A program made the position numbers and the translations under genes. Positions 27,704 to 37,759 of a stretch of DNA of 60,901 nt are shown here, one piece after another (position 1 is the stretch's first letter; each line of letters opens with the position of its first letter). The stretch is from a virus: positions 1 through 60,901 of the IMG/VR virus record IMGVR_UViG_3300032313_001529. The stretch is one strand, 5' to 3'. The notes beneath the pieces are model-generated. The model made no database searches and had not been told where the DNA came from. It saw nothing but the letters and a program-made list of their open reading frames with translations.

Positions 27704-29998
27704 TTAAAAAATGACGTTTGCATAAACGTTGGCATATCCTGGTCCAACAATTTTAATAGGCACAGCTAAATCACTAGCTTGTAATGTCGTAACATTTGTT
27801 GTGTATGTTGTTGAATTATTTTGTAATACGAATAATGTATTTGCACCTTCCAAAGTTAATTGAACATTTGCAGCAATTCTTACTCCATTTTCATCAAATA
27901 CTGAAACATAAACATTACTGTTAATATCAACGCCTGTATAATTTTGAGTATTTTCTTCGAAGCGAACTTGAATTACATTATTTAAAGATTCCGATATTAG
28001 ATGTAATGAAACATTAAATTCTGCTTGCGCATCTGTAGCTCCATAACCTGTCCCAGCAGTTACATAACTTGATACATTTGTATCGAGAATATCATCATTT
28101 GAAACAGAATACGCCCAAACTCTATTTAATTGATCTCTTGTTACCTGTCTAAATGATCCAACTTCTTTATAACTTAAATTCCAACCAGCACTTGAAAAAG
28201 TATAAAAACATAATGAATTAGTATGAAGACACATAATTTTAGTAAACCATGTTTCATCAATAGGTAAGAAACTTAACACATCATCATCTAATTGTGAGCT
28301 GCTATGAAAAGTTAAGTTTTCCCAACTTGTATTTCCAATTGTATAAGTAACAATTCTATATTTTAAGTTATTTCCTGATCCAAAATCATAAGACCCTTTA
28401 TATCCTAAACATTGAATAAAGTTTAAATAATATGTACTGTTTAATTTTGTAACAAAACATTGACTATTTCTTCTAACATGTGAAGAATTTAGAGGAATAT
28501 TTGCACCTGTTGCAGTATTATATACATTAGCGTATGTAAACCAGCTTTTTGTAGGATCACCTGCGTCATATACAATATTACAATCTTTAATTGTAATTGC
28601 GTTTGTGCCTGCAGCAAATGGATTTACAGATTTATTCCATTTTACCAAAATCGGTGTGAAATATGTTGTTGTATCAGTTGAAGTATATTTAACACCACCT
28701 GAAGCTGTTGTAGTATCAGCAAAAGTTGGAATATAAGAATAATATATATCACTTTCATTAGATAATGGTGAATTTTCAAATTTTGATGGAATATTACAAT
28801 ATGTGAAACATGACCCGGCTTTCGTATCATACCAACCTGTTCTATTAATTCTAACACCTGACCCTGTACCTGACCCTGTATCGAAAACATAAGTAGGATT
28901 AACAGGGTCTGTTGATGCACTTTTTATACCTGTTACAATAATATTAAAATCTGATGGGTTTACAGCAGAATTCCATGTTGTTCTCATATGATTAAATGTT
29001 GATAAAAAGTATAAATTGCCTGTATTGTCTTTTCCCATATACGATGAGTGATTTGTTCCATATGCTGTTGATGTTACGTATTTATTAAAAGCACCCTGCA
29101 CATTTAATCCAGCTAATGAAAAGTCTTTTCCTGAAATATACGCTTGATTATTTAAGCTAGAACCCCAGTTTGTAGTCGTTTGTAATGATAACGATACTGA
29201 ACCGTCGTTTAAGAAATCGTAATTAAACACTTTCAATTGTGAAGTTGATAAAACTGCTGAATTTGCTGATGTTCCGCTATTCGTATACGCTTCAAAAATG
29301 CAATATATTTTCTTCAAAGTTTCATTATACGCAACAGGGATATATGAATTAAACACATCAGGACTTGCATTTGTTGATTTTCCAATAGAAGAAGTATTTA
29401 TATTATTATATAACTCATATCCTTTTGCAAGTATAAAATTAGATGCTTTAAATCCGCCGTTCACATTATAAACATTAGGACTAGAACAATCGATTAATGT
29501 GCATTCATTACTATTTAAAAAAAGTTTTGAAATAATAGCATTTTTATAATAAGTTGATTTATCAAGAGAATAAAAATATCCTTCCAGATTTGTAGGTGAA
29601 GGTGAATATGAAGCAATACCCGGCAAAAAGCCGGGTATTGGATTTAAATTTTTTGACATACTAAGACGTGTTGTCATTAAAAGGCTTTGTTGTAATGAAT
29701 GATACAAAGGAAAATGAGAATTATCTGTTGCGATCATTCCTCGCCCTGGAACAAACCAATGCCTAGAAGAATCCGAGTTTATTCTTAAATTATTAATAAC
29801 TGTAGGTTCAGCTTGCCAATCATTAACTAATGTTAAATAATCATAAGCCTGATTATTTATATATAAATAATCTTGATTAGGACTTTCAATTAATAATTTA
29901 TTATTTGAAGAATTTAATAAAAAAGCTCTTGTAGCATATGTTGCTGCAGGTTCAACCTGTGTAATAGCAGCTGTTTTAAAATTTTTTAAAATAGTCAT
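27704..29998 (-). CDS. Giant fibre/adhesin paralogue C with Ig-like C-terminus (764 aa)
   Basis: The shortest of the three paralogues. It has TTRLSMSKNLNP (about 109-120), YFYSLDKSTYYKNA, SSYMGKDNTGNLYFLSTFN, IPSKFENSPLSNESDIYYSY, YFTPILVKWNKS, WFTYANVYN, RIVTYTIGNTSWENLTFHSS and SFLPIDETWFTKIM. The last about 75 residues form an invasin-like Ig domain (NVYVSVFDENGVRIAANVQL then TLEGANTLFVL). It is less AT-rich than paralogues A and B. A GC-rich perfect hairpin lies in the coding sequence near residues 120-129, in the loop right after the conserved TTRLS segment. Expected to be a virion appendage. Confidence 0.75.
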   Translation of the reverse strand: MTILKNFKTAAITQVEPAATYATRAFLLNSSNNKLLIESPNQDYLYINNQAYDYLTLVNDWQAEPTVINNLRINSDSSRHWFVPGRGMIATDNSHFPLYHSLQQSLLMTTRLSMSKNLNPIPGFLPGIASYSPSPTNLEGYFYSLDKSTYYKNAIISKLFLNSNECTLIDCSSPNVYNVNGGFKASNFILAKGYELYNNINTSSIGKSTNASPDVFNSYIPVAYNETLKKIYCIFEAYTNSGTSANSAVLSTSQLKVFNYDFLNDGSVSLSLQTTTNWGSSLNNQAYISGKDFSLAGLNVQGAFNKYVTSTAYGTNHSSYMGKDNTGNLYFLSTFNHMRTTWNSAVNPSDFNIIVTGIKSASTDPVNPTYVFDTGSGTGSGVRINRTGWYDTKAGSCFTYCNIPSKFENSPLSNESDIYYSYIPTFADTTTASGGVKYTSTDTTTYFTPILVKWNKSVNPFAAGTNAITIKDCNIVYDAGDPTKSWFTYANVYNTATGANIPLNSSHVRRNSQCFVTKLNSTYYLNFIQCLGYKGSYDFGSGNNLKYRIVTYTIGNTSWENLTFHSSSQLDDDVLSFLPIDETWFTKIMCLHTNSLCFYTFSSAGWNLSYKEVGSFRQVTRDQLNRVWAYSVSNDDILDTNVSSYVTAGTGYGATDAQAEFNVSLHLISESLNNVIQVRFEENTQNYTGVDINSNVYVSVFDENGVRIAANVQLTLEGANTLFVLQNNSTTYTTNVTTLQASDLAVPIKIVGPGYANVYANVIF
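29614..29640 (-). repeat. Perfect GC-rich hairpin inside paralogue C
   Basis: CAATACCCGGC (29,614-29,624), loop AAAAA, GCCGGGTATTG (29,630-29,640): an 11-bp perfect inverted repeat inside coding sequence, coding for a P-G-F-L-P-G loop (residues about 120-129). It is one of the few GC-rich stems in the left 57 kb. Confidence 0.9.
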
Positions 29999-30000
29999 TT

Positions 30001-30282
30001 TTAAATATTTCCATCTATATTGTTTGTTTTATCAATTTGTAAACTAATGTCTATAAATTGAATACCCGCTAAAATATAATTAAATGCTTCATCAGCTGTT
30101 TGCCAATGATTATTTGTAATAGGATTATAATATTGAATTAAATGATCATATTCGCTATTATTTATTTTAACCCTAATTAAATGTGAATTTAAATTTTCAT
30201 CAAATTCATAAGTTATATTATAATAAAATTCATTTTTATCTTTATCAATTAAAAATAAAACGTCTCTTCTTTCAATAATCAT
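30001..30282 (-). CDS. Hypothetical small protein (93 aa)
   Basis: A small alpha/beta protein located 2 nt before the start of giant paralogue C and after the 173-aa fibre domain gene. N-terminal strands (ERRDVLFLIDKDKNEFYYNI) and a Trp-containing helix (NNHWQTADEAFNYILAGIQF) are visible. No family recognised. The tight spacing suggests co-expression with paralogue C, perhaps as its assembly factor. Confidence 0.6.
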   Translation of the reverse strand: MIIERRDVLFLIDKDKNEFYYNITYEFDENLNSHLIRVKINNSEYDHLIQYYNPITNNHWQTADEAFNYILAGIQFIDISLQIDKTNNIDGNI

Positions 30283-30329
30283 TCTTTATAAAACCTTTTT
30301 TAATTTATTTTATAAATATCAATATATTT

Positions 30330-30851
30330 TTAAATACCTGTCGAAAAATATTTAAAAGAAACAACTAAATCACTGCCTTTAATTGTTGATCCTACAACTT
30401 GTACTTCGATACCTATTGAATCTAATTCATCAAACGTAAATTCTTCATCATTTCCCGTCTGTGCAGTTGTTTGATTTTGCAAAACTGTTAGCGTTTTAAT
30501 TGTCGTATTTGTAATTGTCCCATTGTCGTTTCTCTTTTTTTTAATATTTAATACAATATTATCACCTGTTGGTGCTGTTGAAACTTGCGCTGAAATTTTA
30601 TTTATTTTCGTAGGATATAGAATTTTCCAATATAATAAATCAGTCGTCTTAACAACCAATTCACCTACAGTATAAAAATGTTTATCTTGATATGAAGGAT
30701 TCGCTGTGAATCTTTCTTCTGTAATAATTGGAGCAACCCTAGCATAAGTTGCATAAGGTCTAAGACCGTTTTGTGCCTCATCTATATCAGCAGTTGTTAA
30801 TGTAATAGTAGTCCCAAATTTTCCATTAACTTTGGTTTCATTGAAAGCCAT
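30330..30851 (-). CDS. Fibre-tip beta-sandwich protein (173 aa)
   Basis: Residues about 75-170 match a beta-sandwich common at phage fibre ends: WKILYPTKINKISAQVSTAP, DNIVLNIKKKRNDNG, then a low-complexity turn and DSIGIEVQVVGSTIKGSDL, with the diagnostic I-x-V-x-Q-V-G-S-T-x-x-G-S-D-L string. The N-terminus (ARVAPIITEERFTANP, DKHFYTVGELVVKTTDLLYW) is a second small domain. It starts 1 nt before the end of the 1690-aa fibre, so the two are probably co-translated and could form one fibre. Confidence 0.75.
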   Translation of the reverse strand: MAFNETKVNGKFGTTITLTTADIDEAQNGLRPYATYARVAPIITEERFTANPSYQDKHFYTVGELVVKTTDLLYWKILYPTKINKISAQVSTAPTGDNIVLNIKKKRNDNGTITNTTIKTLTVLQNQTTAQTGNDEEFTFDELDSIGIEVQVVGSTIKGSDLVVSFKYFSTGI

Positions 30852-30852
30852 T

Positions 30853-33800
30853 TTAGTTTATCTCCCATTCACTTGTACCATCTGATACAAGAGTTATTGC
30901 TTGTCCTTTGTGTTCTAATATCCATTCTGTTAATGTATCAATTTTATCAGACCCATTAGGATTAATTTTAATATTAAACCCACTAAGATTTTCTTTAAAC
31001 TTAAGTCTAATAATTGAACCTGCAATTGCATTAGTACTAATCGCTGGTAAATTTAAAGTTATTTGTCCTCTGTTATCTGTAGTAATTGAATAATATTTAC
31101 CAGTAACAATATTAAAAGTAGGAGGTGTATTAGTAGATGCAGAACCGACTAATGATTCATAAGAATAAGTTGCAGAAGTTGATTGAATTATTGCTTGTTT
31201 TATTGTTGTATTTCCTGTAATTGCATTCAATAATGCTTCAGGTGTAACAGCATCATCACCAGTCCCTGTATCAACTTCATCCTGTGTAGCAAGTCGAATA
31301 AGACCTAAAGTTGTTTCTGATGATGTAATTGTACCTGTTTTTAATTTGCCAGAAGCATCAGTAATTACAAAATTATTATTCGTTAAATCTGAACCAATTT
31401 CAGGAACATTACCTACTTGTGATCCTAAATCTACATATGCAGCAGTTCCTAAATCACTTGAATTTGCTTTTCCAGATATTTGATCATTTATTTTTTGCGT
31501 TAAAGTTGCGCTACTTCCAACATTTGTATTGAATAAGCTACTAAAATTATTAGTTAAAACATATTCAGATAAAGAATTTGTTAATTTTGTTTGTAAAGTA
31601 TTAGGTGTAATAGGTTTATTTGTTATAATACCTTCATTAACTTGTTCCTGTGTAGCAAAGTTTATTTTTGCAATGATTCTGTCATTTGCATCTGCGACAG
31701 AATCATATTCAAAAGAAATTGCAGGATCATGTGTCGCAGGTTCAATAGGATCATGTACAAAAAATGGCGCAATAATTTGATCCTGAATTATTTCTCTATT
31801 TGAATTTACATCAAATCCCACACCACCATTGCCAAAGAATCCTTCAACAATCCAATACGGATCAGTAGGATTGCCATTTGACATAAATTTAATAACTTGT
31901 CCCATATTATCAATATTTATTTGAACAAATCCTGTTGATTGATCTTGTGATATAGTTACACCATCTTGTAATAAAAAGCGTTCATCATTTGGTATTTTTG
32001 TCCAAATCAATAATTTTCCTGCTGCGTTTTCTTTCTTAACAACAATTGAATGACCAATTGAATCAGCAGTAATTTCTGGAAGGATGATTAAGTTTTTCTC
32101 ATTCACATTAGTAGAACATGTAACAAAATAATATCGATTTAATTTAGCATTAATTGGATTCCATGGTGAAGAAGTATTATTTAATTCGCTATTAACAATA
32201 CCATTTATTGTATCTTCTGACTGTATTTGTAAATAATCATAATATTGAAATGTTGCATCTGCTGATTTATATTCGTCACTGTCTCTATCATATTTTAAAT
32301 AAACTTTATCACTATTTATATCAAAATCTGTAATAAAACCTAAATTCCATCTTGCATAATTTACTTCATCTTCATGACGTAATATCCTGTTTCCTACTGT
32401 TGCACCTAATGTAGCCCTTGTTAAGTTAGTCATATCACGACGTGCATATGCAGCAAATAAATTTTGAGGGTTAACTGCATATCCTACATTTGTTGGCGTA
32501 GGATGAATATCTGTAACAGTAGTAGAAGAACCTGCTCTATTTAGAATATTATAAGTATATGAGCCTGAATTATTACCAAATTTTGTTTCATTCGCTTTTG
32601 CTATATATACTTTACCTGCGCCATCATATCTTAATGCTACATCTGTATCATGATAGGTATAATTTTTAGCTAATCTAATTTTATTTTGTATTGCAACAGG
32701 TTCATATCCACCAGATCCATCAAACTCCTGTGCTGTATGAATAGGTTCATTGCTTTGAAGATCAGGATGAATTTTATCATTTGATACATTAAGTTGATTT
32801 GTAATTTGATTATTCCAAAATAAAGAATATTCGTCTGCACTCCAATAATCATTTGCCCCTGCTAAAGACTTGTCAATACCATTTTCAATATGTTCTGTTT
32901 TTGTAGTATCTAATGGTAGAATACCTCTTAAACGAAATAAAGAATCTGTATTATATACAATATCATACCAATCTTGTGTATTAATAAAATTATATGTATT
33001 TTTTACGTTATCTAACTCATAAATGCCTTCAAATGGTGTATTATTAATTGATTGTAAAGCTTGATTAGGATTATTATCTGCGTAAAATTTAAAACTAGGT
33101 TTAACATTAATAAATTTTGCATGCCAATCTTCTGTTTTTCCTGGATCATAATCTAAATCATTGATTTCATGTGGGCCATAAGATAAAATCATTCCATCTT
33201 GTGTAGTTGCTTTTAATTTATCACCCGTTTCATTATCAATTAAAATATTACCAGATACATCTCTTTGCCAACCTGTTGTATTAACATCAGTAATATCATC
33301 TAATTTTATATTATTTAAAGCGCTAAAAATAGTTGTGATTTCTGTATCAACATAATTTTTGTTTGCAATATTGCTATTATATACAGGGTCTTTAATAGAT
33401 GTCCAAATATTATCATTGAATTTAAATGTAGGTAAATAAACATATTCAGGTGGATTTGCAAGTATATTTGAATTAATTGTATCTAAAAGTAGTGTATTTG
33501 TTTGAAGTTCAGTTTCAAAAATATAATCATTTGAAACGTCTATATTTCTTTTTATTTCAATATAATCTCCACGAAGTTCAAATAAATTAGGTAAATTATC
33601 GCTTGTTAAACCTTGAGATTTTAATGAGATATTTGTATCGAAATATATATCAGGATCAGAAGTTTTAATATCATAATTACCAATATTTACATTTTCATAT
33701 GCTTTAAATCCTGCTGTTAAATTTTGATTTTCTACAAATATATTTGTTTCATTTTTAAACGCAATTTGATCGCCATTTGTTAAATCATGAATATTTACAC

Positions 33801-35925
33801 CTGAAATATCAAGACCTATTACATTTTTATCGTCATAGTGTTTAAATTCTATACCTTTAGGATTATGCGGATAATTTTCATAACCTTCCTCTTCAAAAAA
33901 AGGTAGATTTACTCCATCTTGTTGTTGCGATGATGTTAATGCTATTGAAATTGCATCTCTAGCCCTCTCATCATCGTAAAAAAACAAATTATAACCAAGT
34001 GGTTTATAGAAAAATTCTGTTGTTATACCTTTACCATTATTTATTGAATTTTCAAAACCTACATTACGTGCAATTGGTTTGTCGCCATCTAAAATCATAT
34101 TTCCATTTTGATCTAAACGAAAAGATAATTCATAAATATTATGATCGACGTAACAATTACCATTACCAGCGATATGTATATCAGCTGAAACTGTATTTTC
34201 TTTTTTATAAAAATGCACTGTTTGTAAATCAAGTGTTGAATCAGTACCTATAGCATATAATAACGCGCCATTATATGTATCAGAAGCATTTATTATTATT
34301 GAATTTTTTATTTTTAATTTTACATTATCATTTACTTCACATACGCCATATATCTTTGAGTTGTTAATCTCACAATATGTTTTTAAATCTGTGGATATAT
34401 TAAAATTATTTTGACTTTGCCATAAACTAATAACATCAACGCCTGCTGTTTCATTTAAATAAGAAATTTCAGATTCTTCAATAAATATTTGACCTTTTTT
34501 TAAATAGATTGCATTATTATTAAAATTATTTTTAACTTTTGAATTTCTTATTTCAATTTTAACATTTGGATTACCAGAATCATCATTAATAATTAATCTA
34601 GAATCTAAAGTATTTGTAATTAAACAATTGATTATTCGAATAGTATATGGTATTTTTGAATTTTGTGAATCTAATATTTTTATTTGTTCAATTTGCACAT
34701 TTTCAAATGTAATAATGCCATTCGAATAAATAACATTTGAAATATCTACTTCTATTTTTTTAAATTTTACATAATCGTCAGCGTTTTTATACAATGATTG
34801 TTGATATATATTTGTAATATTAAGTTGTAAGATACTCGTTTCGTTATTATATAATCCTGTTGCGTCAGGTTTGATTAAAAGTGTTTTAGGTATAGACTTC
34901 TGAGGATTTTGTACAAGATTATTCTGATTGATTTGTGTATATACGTCAGTGATATTATTAATTTCACCTCTGACAGTATCTGAGCCTATAAAATAATCCC
35001 ATGGTTTTTTAGAAGAAGTTGTTGATAAATTACTAATTAAGGTATTAACTTCTGTTTGGGTGTATGTTTCATTTTTACGATATGTGTCATTTGACAAAGT
35101 GTCGATAAGCGTTTGCAAAGTATTAAAAGCATCAGGATCATTATTTATTGCAGCAGCTATTTCATTTAATGTATCTAAAATATCAGGTGCACCGTCAATT
35201 AAATTAGCGATTGCTGTATTGACAGTGCTGTTTACAAATACTTTTGTTGCAAAATCATCTTTATTAAAACCTAATGATAATGTTAAAAACCCTTCAAGTC
35301 TGTTTGCGTCAATCCAATCTTGAGGTTGTTCATATGAGTAATAATTAGGAATATTTGCTGGGTCAATTCCTGGGTTATCAATTGAAAATTGTCTAGCATT
35401 TTTATAAACAGTAATATCAGGAACAAAGAATAATAAATTTTTATTATCTAAATCTAAAAAAACTTCACCCTGCTTCAAAGGATATGTAATATCTGGATCA
35501 TTTGTTTGATGAAAAGTTTCAGGATCTATTCCGTTAAAATTGTCTATTGTATAAGGATCATTCCAATAGGGATCTTGTATTTTTTTAAAGAGAAATGTAC
35601 ATAATAATTTAAAAGTATTTAAATCATCAGATGTATATTGTAAATCATTATCAATATTTTCTAATATAGAATTTAATTCATTTCCGCCATTGTCTACTGA
35701 ACCTAATTTATTATTGCGATTATATCGAATATAAAGATTATTATTTCCAAAATTTACTGCATTTAATCCAGGGTTAATATTAGGAGAATCAACAACATTT
35801 AATCCTCCTTCTTTTATTTCTACAAAGTCTGAATAGATATTTCCGATATAGATATGTCTCCATTTTCTATCAATTTTTCCTAAATCGTTTCCCTTATTAA
35901 AACTAGGGTTAAATGAAGCGACCAT
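30853..35925 (-). CDS. Very large tail fibre, 1690 aa
   Basis: The N-terminal fibre-attachment motif (FNPSFNKGNDLGKIDRKWRH then IYIGNIYSD) matches three other fibres here. Residues about 230-285 hold the widespread fibre motif VFVNSTVNTAIANLIDGAPD ... LDTLNEIAAAINNDP. Residues about 390-610 look like a right-handed beta-helix (VKIEIRNSKVKNNFNNNAIY, IFIEESEISYL, IYGVCEVNDNVKLKIKNSII). The C-terminal part has two copies of the recurrent beta module (YYFVTCSTNVNEKNLIILPE; YYSITTDNRGQITLNLP) and the typical TTLGLIRLATQDEVDTGTG segment. It is by far the longest protein in the window and is probably the distal or lateral fibre that recognises the host. Confidence 0.85.
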   Translation of the reverse strand: MVASFNPSFNKGNDLGKIDRKWRHIYIGNIYSDFVEIKEGGLNVVDSPNINPGLNAVNFGNNNLYIRYNRNNKLGSVDNGGNELNSILENIDNDLQYTSDDLNTFKLLCTFLFKKIQDPYWNDPYTIDNFNGIDPETFHQTNDPDITYPLKQGEVFLDLDNKNLLFFVPDITVYKNARQFSIDNPGIDPANIPNYYSYEQPQDWIDANRLEGFLTLSLGFNKDDFATKVFVNSTVNTAIANLIDGAPDILDTLNEIAAAINNDPDAFNTLQTLIDTLSNDTYRKNETYTQTEVNTLISNLSTTSSKKPWDYFIGSDTVRGEINNITDVYTQINQNNLVQNPQKSIPKTLLIKPDATGLYNNETSILQLNITNIYQQSLYKNADDYVKFKKIEVDISNVIYSNGIITFENVQIEQIKILDSQNSKIPYTIRIINCLITNTLDSRLIINDDSGNPNVKIEIRNSKVKNNFNNNAIYLKKGQIFIEESEISYLNETAGVDVISLWQSQNNFNISTDLKTYCEINNSKIYGVCEVNDNVKLKIKNSIIINASDTYNGALLYAIGTDSTLDLQTVHFYKKENTVSADIHIAGNGNCYVDHNIYELSFRLDQNGNMILDGDKPIARNVGFENSINNGKGITTEFFYKPLGYNLFFYDDERARDAISIALTSSQQQDGVNLPFFEEEGYENYPHNPKGIEFKHYDDKNVIGLDISGVNIHDLTNGDQIAFKNETNIFVENQNLTAGFKAYENVNIGNYDIKTSDPDIYFDTNISLKSQGLTSDNLPNLFELRGDYIEIKRNIDVSNDYIFETELQTNTLLLDTINSNILANPPEYVYLPTFKFNDNIWTSIKDPVYNSNIANKNYVDTEITTIFSALNNIKLDDITDVNTTGWQRDVSGNILIDNETGDKLKATTQDGMILSYGPHEINDLDYDPGKTEDWHAKFINVKPSFKFYADNNPNQALQSINNTPFEGIYELDNVKNTYNFINTQDWYDIVYNTDSLFRLRGILPLDTTKTEHIENGIDKSLAGANDYWSADEYSLFWNNQITNQLNVSNDKIHPDLQSNEPIHTAQEFDGSGGYEPVAIQNKIRLAKNYTYHDTDVALRYDGAGKVYIAKANETKFGNNSGSYTYNILNRAGSSTTVTDIHPTPTNVGYAVNPQNLFAAYARRDMTNLTRATLGATVGNRILRHEDEVNYARWNLGFITDFDINSDKVYLKYDRDSDEYKSADATFQYYDYLQIQSEDTINGIVNSELNNTSSPWNPINAKLNRYYFVTCSTNVNEKNLIILPEITADSIGHSIVVKKENAAGKLLIWTKIPNDERFLLQDGVTISQDQSTGFVQINIDNMGQVIKFMSNGNPTDPYWIVEGFFGNGGVGFDVNSNREIIQDQIIAPFFVHDPIEPATHDPAISFEYDSVADANDRIIAKINFATQEQVNEGIITNKPITPNTLQTKLTNSLSEYVLTNNFSSLFNTNVGSSATLTQKINDQISGKANSSDLGTAAYVDLGSQVGNVPEIGSDLTNNNFVITDASGKLKTGTITSSETTLGLIRLATQDEVDTGTGDDAVTPEALLNAITGNTTIKQAIIQSTSATYSYESLVGSASTNTPPTFNIVTGKYYSITTDNRGQITLNLPAISTNAIAGSIIRLKFKENLSGFNIKINPNGSDKIDTLTEWILEHKGQAITLVSDGTSEWEIN

Positions 35926-36004
35926 TGTATTTCCTTTAATTTTCTAATTAATAAATAAATATTTCAAAATATATAAAAATCTGTAAATCTAATAAAAAAG
36001 AAAA

Positions 36005-37702
36005 TTATAATATTCTATCCCATCTGGGTTGATTTGCTAAATTTTGATATCGATAAACATGCGCTGTATCACTGCCATTTATTTGTAAAGTATTAATATT
36101 TGTAATATTTGAACCAGATCCATATATATATTGTTTTACAGTAATAGAACCATTTAATGTATCAGGCTTTAACACTAATATTGTTCCTATAGCAGTATTA
36201 TGTGCAGAGTTGTCTGTTAAAATAAGTGAAGAACCACTTTTTACCTTACAAAAAACATATGAATTAGGTGTAGGTGTAATAAAACTGCTAATATTAAAAT
36301 CTGTAACAATTGTTGATATTTGTTTAGTAATTGTCATAGAATTAACAACCTGTGTTTTTAAACTATTAATATTAACATCAAATTTAATAGCATCTTGACC
36401 TGCAGCTGCTAAAGTAGGATTCGGATTAGGTGAAACAACTGTCGGAGTAATAATAGAATCTATACCTGTGAATAATTTAAAAAAGTTAGCTGAATCTAAT
36501 TTAATATCAATTTTTTGTGTTTGTGCGTTAAAAGATTTTTTTAAAAGTACACCATCAACATTTATTGCATTATAAATATCTTGTATTGTAATGTTAGTTG
36601 ATTGTAATAAACTAGTATCAAATGATAATTGTGTTTTCTTTGTTATCTGATCTTGCTGCACTTTTATATATTGATCTGTTGAGATTATTGAAGAGAAGAC
36701 ACGATCTCTTGAAAAATACATTAAATCAGTTGCAACATTTAAGCCAGATTGTTCAGGAATATTTTTTGTTTCAAGTACAACATTACCAACAGGATTCCCT
36801 AAAGATGGTAAATTAGGTCTAACAAAAGTTGCATTTGAAGAAGGTAAATCCTGATTGATTGATTTAATATAATCGAAATTTGTAGGTTGCGTTAATTGAA
36901 GCCATATGTTAGGTTTCCAAATATATGTTAATTGCGAATCATCAGTCACTTTCCAAATATCACCTTCAACTAATAAACTATTATTAAATTGTAATCTTTG
37001 TTGATTTGTTCCAGAATATACTTTTGATACTTGCACAGGTGGATTTACTATATTGTCTGGTAATAACGATAAAGGTATTTTCATGTTTTCATCTAATTTA
37101 GGAATGATTCTAACAATATCAGTTAATTGTTGTTGTGAGCCATCATTTAGTTGTGATGTTCTAAGTAATTGTTCACTATCAGCTAATGCTGTAGAATGTT
37201 TTAAATAAAAAGATGTATTAAATCTATTTTCAGTCCACCATAAGTGAGGTAATCCAGGATCATCTGTCACTTCATCAATATCTTTTGTATATAATGTTAA
37301 TTTTTTTGTATTAGAATTATATTGTTGCTGATTATTAATATCAATTAAATTTATACCTTCAATAACACCAGTCAATTGATTATTTGTCGTAAAATTTGAT
37401 AATTCATTTTTAATATTTTTTATTTCTTCTGCAACATTTATTAAATTAGATCTGTTTAACCATTCAGGAATAAATAAATAACCGTCTGTTTGTCTAATAT
37501 TACCTATAGCTGAAATTGCATTTAAACTTAATTCACCATCTTCATTTGGAAGTTCATTAGTATTTATATTAATTTTTTCATCAGCATCAATTGCACCTAC
37601 CCATAATTTATCCCAACGAATAGCTGTAGATAAATCATTTAAATCTGTAGGCGGTTTACCTAAAATATGTTGTTTATTAAAATCAGGTCGAAAATTACTC
37701 AT
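36005..37702 (-). CDS. Tail-fibre protein, paralogue of the 482-aa fibre (565 aa)
   Basis: The N-terminal motif (RPDFNKQHILGKPPTDLN, IRWDKLWVGAIDAD) and a central LTLYTKDIDEVTDDPGLP followed by HLWWTENRF (about 140-170) are shared with the next gene. IRWxxLWVG is the fibre-attachment motif. DENMKIPLSLLPDNIV and QLTYIWKPNIWLQL are the standard fibre repeats. The C-terminus ends in one beta module (YVFCKVKSGSSLILTDNSA ... YRYQNLANQPRWDRIL). A 31-nt exact DNA identity with the 482-aa gene (37,233-37,263 versus 38,748-38,778) indicates duplication. Confidence 0.85.
   Translation of the reverse strand: MSNFRPDFNKQHILGKPPTDLNDLSTAIRWDKLWVGAIDADEKININTNELPNEDGELSLNAISAIGNIRQTDGYLFIPEWLNRSNLINVAEEIKNIKNELSNFTTNNQLTGVIEGINLIDINNQQQYNSNTKKLTLYTKDIDEVTDDPGLPHLWWTENRFNTSFYLKHSTALADSEQLLRTSQLNDGSQQQLTDIVRIIPKLDENMKIPLSLLPDNIVNPPVQVSKVYSGTNQQRLQFNNSLLVEGDIWKVTDDSQLTYIWKPNIWLQLTQPTNFDYIKSINQDLPSSNATFVRPNLPSLGNPVGNVVLETKNIPEQSGLNVATDLMYFSRDRVFSSIISTDQYIKVQQDQITKKTQLSFDTSLLQSTNITIQDIYNAINVDGVLLKKSFNAQTQKIDIKLDSANFFKLFTGIDSIITPTVVSPNPNPTLAAAGQDAIKFDVNINSLKTQVVNSMTITKQISTIVTDFNISSFITPTPNSYVFCKVKSGSSLILTDNSAHNTAIGTILVLKPDTLNGSITVKQYIYGSGSNITNINTLQINGSDTAHVYRYQNLANQPRWDRIL
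37233..37263. repeat. 31-nt exact repeat, copy 1 (partner 38,748-38,778)
   Basis: Identical to 38,748-38,778; both code for the DDPGLPHLWWT / NDPGLPHLWWT region in the 565- and 482-aa fibres. A possible recombination seam for fibre exchange. Confidence 0.9.
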
Positions 37703-37759
37703 AAAATATCCTTACTTTTTATTTAATTAATACTATAAATTTAATTATCAACAAAATAA

